The notes under the pieces: model-generated | The model's database searches: none | Told to the model about the DNA's origin: nothing | What the model saw: the letters and a program-made list of their open reading frames with translations, nothing else | Translations under genes and position numbers: made by a program | DNA from: Diadema setosum | Taxonomy: Eukaryota > Echinodermata > Echinoidea > Diadematoida > Diadematidae | Direction: 5' to 3' | Assembly: GCA_033980235.1 (NCBI GenBank) | Contig: CM067077.1 | Span: 11,136,102-11,200,101 of the forward strand | DNA: 64,000 nucleotides | In this document: piece after piece, positions 59,201-64,000 of the stretch | Layout of the letters: each line of letters opens with the position of its first letter | How positions within the stretch are numbered: the stretch's first letter is position 1

Positions 59201-59264
59201 TGCAACTGGGAAAACCTATTGTAGGCCAATCCAGGAGTTAATTTTGTTGGTTGAGGCGCAGTAA
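56253..59264 (+). CDS. BEL pol: RT, RNase H, integrase
   Basis: Continues the gag frame after the UAG with no ATG at its start, so it is not an independent gene. Residues numbered from 56253: reverse transcriptase with GDIESMF (about 73-79) and YVDDG (149-153); RNase H with YCDAS (D327) and PRLEL (E370), but TNS at 399-401, where a TDS motif with catalytic Asp is expected; HHCC integrase zinc finger at about 641-681 (HYHNNGHPG ... CVIC); integrase core with GIDCFG (D713), WSDRGSNF (D780) and GGAWE (E820); and a DUF5641-like C-terminal domain near 930-1000. No frameshift is seen over 1003 codons. Confidence 0.93.
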   Translation: MAPPLDAHEECWYLPLFGVYHPKKKDKIRGVFDSSAEFMGHSLNKVLLKGPDLTNDLVGVLLRFRKGPVAVCGDIESMFFCFSVAEEHRNFLRFFWHEDNDFAKPLIEYRMLKHVFGNSPSPAVANYGLRDLAKDAEPDVREFIHNNFYVDDGLTSCEDAETAVSLMTRTRAMLQEKAGIHLHKIASNSQTVLDAFDPEEVQKDIRNLTLSDGTPTQRSLGVQWNLTDDTFRFQIELVTKPYTKRGVLSMINGVFDPLGFLAPVMIQARVLFREMITHKVEWDVVLPEVYRPIWESWTSGLLELESLSIPRSYLTCPEKGILHVYCDASEVAVAAVAYLIDGDAENPSASFVFGKSKLAPKSGHTIPRLELCAAVLATEVASVVCRELNIQATTVVFFTNSRIVLGYLNNTTRRFHTYVANRVHKVLSFSQPSQWRYVPTANNPADCGTRPVSARSLKGSSWLTGPQKIATQEVVNPVSEFPLVDPDLDEEIKQDVNIPVTKTNVELQGLVPRFEKFSTWKSLVRAFRLLIHIAHSFSSRSDNGCHGWHTCSNTDVESVRHAEMMIVKEVQKQIFHEEYECLREGVPLPSNSSIRDLAPILNQDGLICVGGRLRKSSLPVVVKHPLLIPGKSHIAKLLVMHYHNNGHPGRQLTEGSLRDAGIWIIGGKRVISAVIHRCVICRKLRGKTVLQRMADLPQERLKIGPPFSQVGIDCFGPWEVVTRKTRGGAAKSKRWGMIFSCLTSRALHIEVLEELSTSSCINALRRFMAVRGKVETFWSDRGSNFVGVLNDKVFSTFLERNNTEWKLNPPHAPHMGGAWERMVGLFKRILNGILLEAKEKSFTHETLVTFMMEAMAIVNARPLVPLSSDPEDTSFLSPSVLLTQKHGSIEEVLVEDCKRNMYTAQWKRVQILADRFWKQWRLRYLQSLQQRRKWTSTERNVMKGDIVLLRDREVKRNQWPLGIIESVGTGDDGLVRQVQVRLPATGKTYCRPIQELILLVEAQ

Positions 59265-59440
59265 ACGCCTGTTCATGGTCAGTTTGAAGGCCACTTGTTG
59301 ACAATTGTGCAGTTTTAGAGTTAACACTTTGCATGTAATATGTACCATGAGTTATGTGTATTTGTATTCAATCAATAGGGGATGTGTTGTGGACATCCTA
59401 GGTAACATTTTAAGTTCTGGAATTTTAACGTCCATCGGAC

Positions 59441-59451
59441 GTTGGGGGGAG
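59441..59451 (+). promoter_or_regulatory. BEL polypurine tract
   Basis: gttggggggag directly precedes the 3' LTR, the expected primer site for plus-strand DNA synthesis. The 59265-59440 interval is pol 3' untranslated sequence. Confidence 0.8.
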
Positions 59452-60355
59452 TGTGCTGTTCGCGCTGAATTGTTTTTGCAATTTCGGCTTCTCATACGTA
59501 GGCTAGTGTTAGCGCATCAAACATAGCGATGATTGTGTGTTAAATGTATGCGCGCGCGCAATATATAGTAGTGTGATTTTCGGCCTTCCATAATGGGCTA
59601 GAAAGATGGCGCACGAACCGACGGTTTGCTCGTTCGTGAGTCTAGCAAAAATGCAGCAAATGTATAAGATTATCACACGATAATCACAGAATCCCGGATG
59701 GAAGTCTTGCATCTGATGGTTCTGCCTTGGGACAGGATCGCAATCGGAATGCGTCCAGAAGGGTTAAGCTTCTAGGCTTGGAAGATCACAAGTCTGTAAG
59801 TTTGGTATAGGGTCTTTACATGTATATTACAGCCTTTAAACAATATTTTTCTTGTTGATAGTGCAACAGAAAATGGATAGTGTACAAGGTGTATAATTAA
59901 CATTGCTATGGTGTAACAGTGGATGGATAATGACATTCCAAAGCTGCCATTTCATGATGTATAGTGAATGCATGCATGGATACAAAATGTGTATGTATAA
60001 TGATGCAGTACAAGACAGGTGTACTATTGTTTGTTCAGAAGAAGCAAACCTTTTTGTGTGTTAATGGAGCATTATATCCATATACATTCAATTTATTGTG
60101 ATCCAAAGAACTGTATGTTTGATATATTCATACAGTGTATCATTCATTGTTTCACTCACAGTTTTACCGTTTCACATACTTGCGCACACGCACTTGGGCT
60201 TGCGCATAGACAGCAAGGAGGAGAATCGATTAAAGACAAGAGTGCAACGTTCGACTCGTCTGTCTGCGATTTTATTCTTGTTGTGCATGTGTATACGGTT
60301 AGCTGACTGGATAGGATCTAGTGCTACTGGTACCTAGAAATCCGAGGCCATCATA
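59452..60355 (+). repeat. BEL 3' LTR (904 bp)
   Basis: Matches the 5' LTR except for an 8-bp deletion near 59879 and one T/C difference near 59643. It ends catcata followed by the ATTTC duplication. Confidence 0.95.
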
Positions 60356-60360
60356 ATTTC

Positions 60361-60643
60361 AACCAGCCAACATGTGAAGATTCGAAATCATGCGGACACG
60401 TTTGCACGTTGTTGATCGTGGTATGATACGTCAGTCAGCGGTCCGCATATTATTGTGAACGAAACGGCTGTTTGGCATTTATGTTTACTAGATGTCAGGT
60501 ATCTACGGATTACGGTCAGATTTTATGAAACATAGAAAATAGAAAGCTGGACTTGAAGATTACTTTCTTTTGTACTGTTTGAAAGTTGGTATGGTAATGT
60601 AAATGAGGAAGCGAGTTTTGCGCAAGGTAATTGAAGACCTGGA
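60361..60643 (-). other. unassigned; possible upstream intron of transporter
   Basis: This is the genomic flank that adjoined 50715 before the BEL insertion, so it may be 5' intron of the minus-strand transporter gene. No exon is identified. Confidence 0.35.
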
Positions 60644-61135
60644 TATAAGAACGACCCAAGTCCAACTTTTGGCCAAATTCATTTTGACATGAGAAATTGT
60701 AGCTTATGCATGGACTCATCTTGTGTATAAATGATATACACTTGTATCCTAATTACCCCCGGAAGTGCCAGAAATGAATGAGTGAAATCCTATATGAATG
60801 TAAGAATAACTTGCCAAGTTCAGGTCTTGGGTCATTCTTACATTCATATCATAGCGTCCTCTCTCATCGTTTCTCTCATCTCAATAGCAGCCTATCCTGT
60901 TATTATGATTCAAAGAACGACCCAAGTCCATCACACAAAATGGACTCTCCACAATTAATGCAAATATTAATTGCCATAATAACATATGTTCCAATTTGTA
61001 TACATACAATATATAACCTTCCCATCACAGTCAAATAGAATATTATTGGACAAATTAAAAAAAAAAACACATGAAGTTTTCCTATAAGTTTGCAGTACTC
61101 GAAATGGCCCTCTATGGACATGGGTCGTTCTTATA
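60644..61135. mobile_element. 492-bp MITE with TATAAGAACGACCCA ends
   Basis: Inverted ends tataagaacgacccaagtcc and the complement of ggacatgggtcgttcttata differ at one base. The same motif appears twice more inside (near 60827 inverted and 60915 direct). A 16-bp perfect hairpin lies at 60792-60849 (atatgaatgtaagaat). TA-rich ends leave the target duplication unresolved. The ORFs inside are not supported. Confidence 0.75.
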
Positions 61136-61776
61136 CAATGTATTCAGATACTCAATTGTAACAAGGTAATGTCTGTGGTCTTTCAAAGGACTCGATCTTT
61201 GGTGAAAGAAGACGCCGTAGAAGGGAAGCGAGTACAAGCGACGTATGGAATGTGTAAGGAAGACATGGTAACAGCAGATAAGGGCAGTGGGTGAGCTGGA
61301 AGTTGACGTTGCATTGAGAGACATAGAAGGATAATGGCTTGAGACGGGGTAGCTTTCAAGGATTGCGTACATTCAATTATCGCAAAGCTCTCTTCCTTAC
61401 TTTCTTTTCTATGGAGAGTAAGCAATTATTAAACCTGGTTATTTTATTTTCAAAATGAAACATCCGCAGCCAAACTCTTGCCTCTGTCTATAATATATAA
61501 TAAGATTTTATTTCATATGAGGTACATGAGGAATAACAAGCGCGTATATAGGTCCCTATTACCCTATAAAAGGGCAACTAAATACTCTTTGTTCGGTTGT
61601 TTGCGCAATTTTGTATGAAGTAATGATGGGGACATATCATCTTAGTAAGTTAATTGGTTTGCACCTTTATCCCGTCAAAATCGAACGTTTGTAAATTTCT
61701 TGGCATCCTTGCACATTAAATTTCTTCGACGTTCGCAACATCTCCCGGCGTGTGCACATTTCCCGCCTCCACAGGC
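61136..61776. other. unassigned
   Basis: AT-rich sequence. ctataaaaggg at about 61564 resembles a TATA box, but no transcribed feature is identifiable downstream. Confidence 0.35.
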
Positions 61777-61947
61777 ATGACGCAGAGGATACTGTACAAA
61801 CCGTGCAATAGCGGGAGTATGCATAATAGGCGGTTGCTGTATTTTGCGGTGTTTACCGGTATTTGGTCAACATGTCGTGCGTACACAGCCCCTTTCGATA
61901 AGCGAGTGTTGTACTCACAGTCACGGCGACCCTCAGTTAAAATATAA
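61777..61947 (+). CDS. possible exon or small ORF, unrecognised
   Basis: A 56-codon ORF starting MTQRILYKPCNSGSMHNRRL directly follows a strong acceptor-like sequence (atttcccgcctccacag at 61759-61774). One hydrophobic stretch (LLYFAVFTGIW) is flanked by basic residues, reminiscent of small mitochondrial membrane proteins, but I cannot assign a family. No convincing donor follows. It may be chance. Confidence 0.2.
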   Translation: MTQRILYKPCNSGSMHNRRLLYFAVFTGIWSTCRAYTAPFDKRVLYSQSRRPSVKI

Positions 61948-62429
61948 ACATGGCCCAAAAATGGACATATTTCATCTCGGATAGAGAACACAAAGTACTG
62001 TATATATACGAAGTACAACGTAGGCCTAATCATAAGGCCAAAGTTAATGACCCAGACAATCACCTTTCAGTTACCTCTATGTCTATATCTAACGTTATAG
62101 TATTATGCTACATAAAAATACATTTAAGTACGGCAATTATGAGCAACAAACTCATGTCTGCTTAGGCTGAACTCACCTACTGTATAAGCGGAATGATGCC
62201 GAAGTAAGAAGTATTCATGGTATTATACTAGTACTCTAGATAAGATACCCAGTCCCCTGGAAACAGATGCAGATGAGGATAATACGACTAATGTACAACT
62301 GTATCTCAATACAGTGTACTGCCACGGGCCGCCTTGATCAGCCCACAACAACGCCATTGTACGCGGACAGCACTTCGGACCCGTACAAACAAACCTGACC
62401 TCCAAGGAAAAGGTACACATGGACATCAT
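61948..62429. other. unassigned
   Basis: No splice-bounded ORF, inverted termini or known repeat are seen. Confidence 0.35.
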
Positions 62430-62599
62430 TAGTCTGGCTTCCAGACCCTCTGCACGTACTATTTCGCTATTCAGGATATTGACGCCTTCAACGTCGAAAA
62501 ACTAGTATACATGTAATTTAAAATGGTTTGCCTTCGGTAAAGGCGGCAACTTCGTCACCGCGGAGTCCAGTATAGGCAAAGGGTCTGGAAACCAGACTA
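62430..62599. mobile_element. 170-bp MITE with TAGTCTGGNTTCCAGACCC ends
   Basis: Inverted ends of 24 bp with two mismatches (tagtctggcttccagaccct on the left). The terminus itself contains a short palindrome, TCTGG..CCAGA. No coding content. Confidence 0.8.
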
Positions 62600-63892
62600 G
62601 GACGTCATAAGCTTTGCTTCAGATTACAGTCATTAAATATGGCCCCTCAGCTGTCTGCCTCCTGATCCTGATCGCGCAGGCTGAACATCTTATCTTGAAT
62701 CAATATTGTATTGTACACACTGAATATTGCGATGACCCAAAACAGCTAGGGAGGTGGGCTCTCTTCCCACCTCCCTGCCCAAAACTATATACCACAGGGT
62801 GTAATACGCGCCTTATGTAGGCCCCTACCAATATGCTTCTACTCCAACCACGGGGGGGATTGATGAGACCCCCAAATTATCAAATTTAACCTTTGGAAGG
62901 ATTCATTAGTACGGGTAAATCCTTCCAAAGCTACCACTATTAGCTGGCATTGATAGCTGAATTGATATGAAATCTCTATGACGACTGCGTTTCACAACTA
63001 AAGAAAATACAAAGAAAACATAGAAAGGAACACACTGATGGGCAGCTTAAAGCGTATATACAGAGGTAAGCTTCGAACAAAATAATCGAGGAAAACACTC
63101 ACCTCTTGACAATTAGCGACTGTGAGCTAGCTTACAATGATCATAAACACGGCTATTCTCTCTAACAGACGAAATAGAACGGATCAAGTGAGGACCATAA
63201 AGAGATGATCTCAATAATAATCGGTGCCTGATTTCATCAAATGACAGCGTGAAGTCCCTTCCACAATGTAGTTTGTTCTGTATACATCAATAGATTATGT
63301 GTGTTTATGCTCAATTTGCGAATGCAGAATCAGCGTTTTCAATAGGCAACGCTGTTCACGGGATCGGAGCACTGTCTATCCTCACTTTCTTCGAGCTTGG
63401 AAAGAGCGTCATGCACTCCGTTGACCTCAGCAGAGGCAGGTCAAATTGGGGCGCGCTCTTTCGGCAGTTCTGACCTTTCAGGAGTGTGTGCATTGTTCAC
63501 GTTCGGACTGGCTACGTGTTTTAATATCAAGTGTGAAATACAGTAGGTTACTTATCATTTCAGTTATGTTACTATTCATATCCACGCATGGAATGTAGAC
63601 AATGACAGGAAATATCTATTTCATCGACAAATTGTTCACAAAATCGGGTTGTGTGATAGTGAACTCTTCATTAACGTGTCTTTGTAAGTATACACATTAA
63701 CCTATACCTTTGGGAGTAGTGATTTAGATATGTTCAAGATATCATATTTGATGCATATGTATATGTCTGTTGCATCATTAAACATCCTGCCATGTGAAAA
63801 TTTGCAATAAAGCCTAAAATATAAGAAAATATCAGTATTTTTTACAGTAAATCATAGTAGACGGTTTACTGTGAAAACATCGCGACTTTTTA
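62600..63892. other. unassigned, with one small hairpin
   Basis: Non-coding sequence. An inverted pair ctttggaaggat / atccttccaaag lies at 62892-62931. No other supported feature. Confidence 0.4.
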
Positions 63893-64000
63893 GGTGATCC
63901 GAGTATCCTCTCGGATCACCTTCTGTATCTGTACTGATTCTTTGTTTTTAGGTGATCCGAGTATCCTTCGGATCACCTTCTGTATCTGTACTGATTCTTT
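63893..64000. repeat. hairpin tandem repeat with AGGTGATCCGAG arms
   Basis: Two units of 57-58 bp, each a palindrome (aggtgatccgagtatcc / cggatcacct) followed by tctgtatctgtactgattct. The second runs off the window, so the array is probably longer. Confidence 0.85.

Larger units (their letters stand above)
50721..60355 (+). mobile_element. full-length BEL/Pao LTR retrotransposon
   Basis: Boundaries are fixed by the 5-bp duplication ATTTC (50716-50720 and 60356-60360). Order: 5' LTR, 1.9-kb leader, gag-protease-RT-RNase H-integrase in one frame, polypurine tract, 3' LTR. Domain order with integrase last, the DUF1759-like gag, the IDDQSN protease box and the YVDDG RT place it in BEL/Pao. By eye the LTRs differ by one 8-bp indel and one substitution, so insertion is recent. 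The coding frame has one UAG (56250-56252). It lies opposite in orientation to the neighbouring transporter gene. No env-like frame follows pol. Confidence 0.95.

Noticed and set aside
56253..59264. Pol as a separate gene with its own start
   Set aside because: The first codon is GTG directly after the UAG and in phase with gag; no ribosome entry feature is visible.
61560..61575. TATA-box-like ctataaaaggg
   Set aside because: No initiator or transcript-like feature downstream; expected by chance in AT-rich DNA.

Overview
This is animal genomic DNA, not prokaryotic. The evidence is split genes with GT-AG signals, CA/TG/AT microsatellites, LINE and BEL/Pao retroelements, many short inverted-repeat transposons (MITEs) and a 2.5-kb tandem satellite. 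Several repeats (TGACCTT-rich blocks ending in GGAC runs, TTCGTTATTCCGAA clusters, a ten-span SLC35G-like transporter) look like those of marine invertebrates, perhaps an echinoderm, hemichordate or lancelet. The species cannot be fixed from sequence alone. Most of the window is transposon and repeat; host coding sequence is sparse.

Layout. 0-5.1 kb: a TGACCT-rich dispersed repeat, the 5' part of a minus-strand split gene of unknown product (exons near 3.0, 2.05 and 1.6 kb), a CpG-rich possible promoter with a MITE, and two simple tandem repeats. 5.13-26.2 kb: about 8.3 head-to-tail copies of a 2532-2538 bp satellite in two interleaved subfamilies; every copy keeps an intact 100-codon, exon-like ORF. 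One copy carries an 865-bp element ending in a 165-bp hairpin, and the last carries a 531-bp AACACC-rich MITE. 26.65-30.3 kb: a broken minus-strand CR1/L2-type LINE (SGNH-esterase ORF1, endonuclease ORF2). 30.3-32.9 kb: mostly unassigned, with a cluster of short inverted modules and GT-rich DNA. 32.9-39.8 kb: nested PIF/Harbinger-like elements (X, Y, Z) with a 5'-truncated LINE inside one X copy. 40.2-43.86 kb: a second hairpin-ended element containing a 2-kb element with about 60-bp perfect inverted termini. 44-48.9 kb: a 157-bp tandem repeat, G/C homopolymers, palindromes and a small MITE.

49.5-60.4 kb is the best-preserved part. An intact minus-strand SLC35G-like (EamA/DMT) transporter exon is followed, 34 bp upstream of its probable 3' splice site, by a complete BEL/Pao retrotransposon. 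That element has 904-912 bp LTRs that look almost identical, a 5-bp target duplication, and gag-pol in one frame broken by a single UAG. 60.4-64 kb holds two or three MITE-like inverted-repeat elements and a short hairpin tandem repeat at the window end.

No pathway or operon is encoded. The window is useful as a layered insertion record: satellite, then hairpin element; X copies, then Z and LINE; host gene, then BEL. The observations most worth following are the satellite with its embedded exon-like ORF, the hairpin-ended element family, and the BEL insertion beside the transporter exon.
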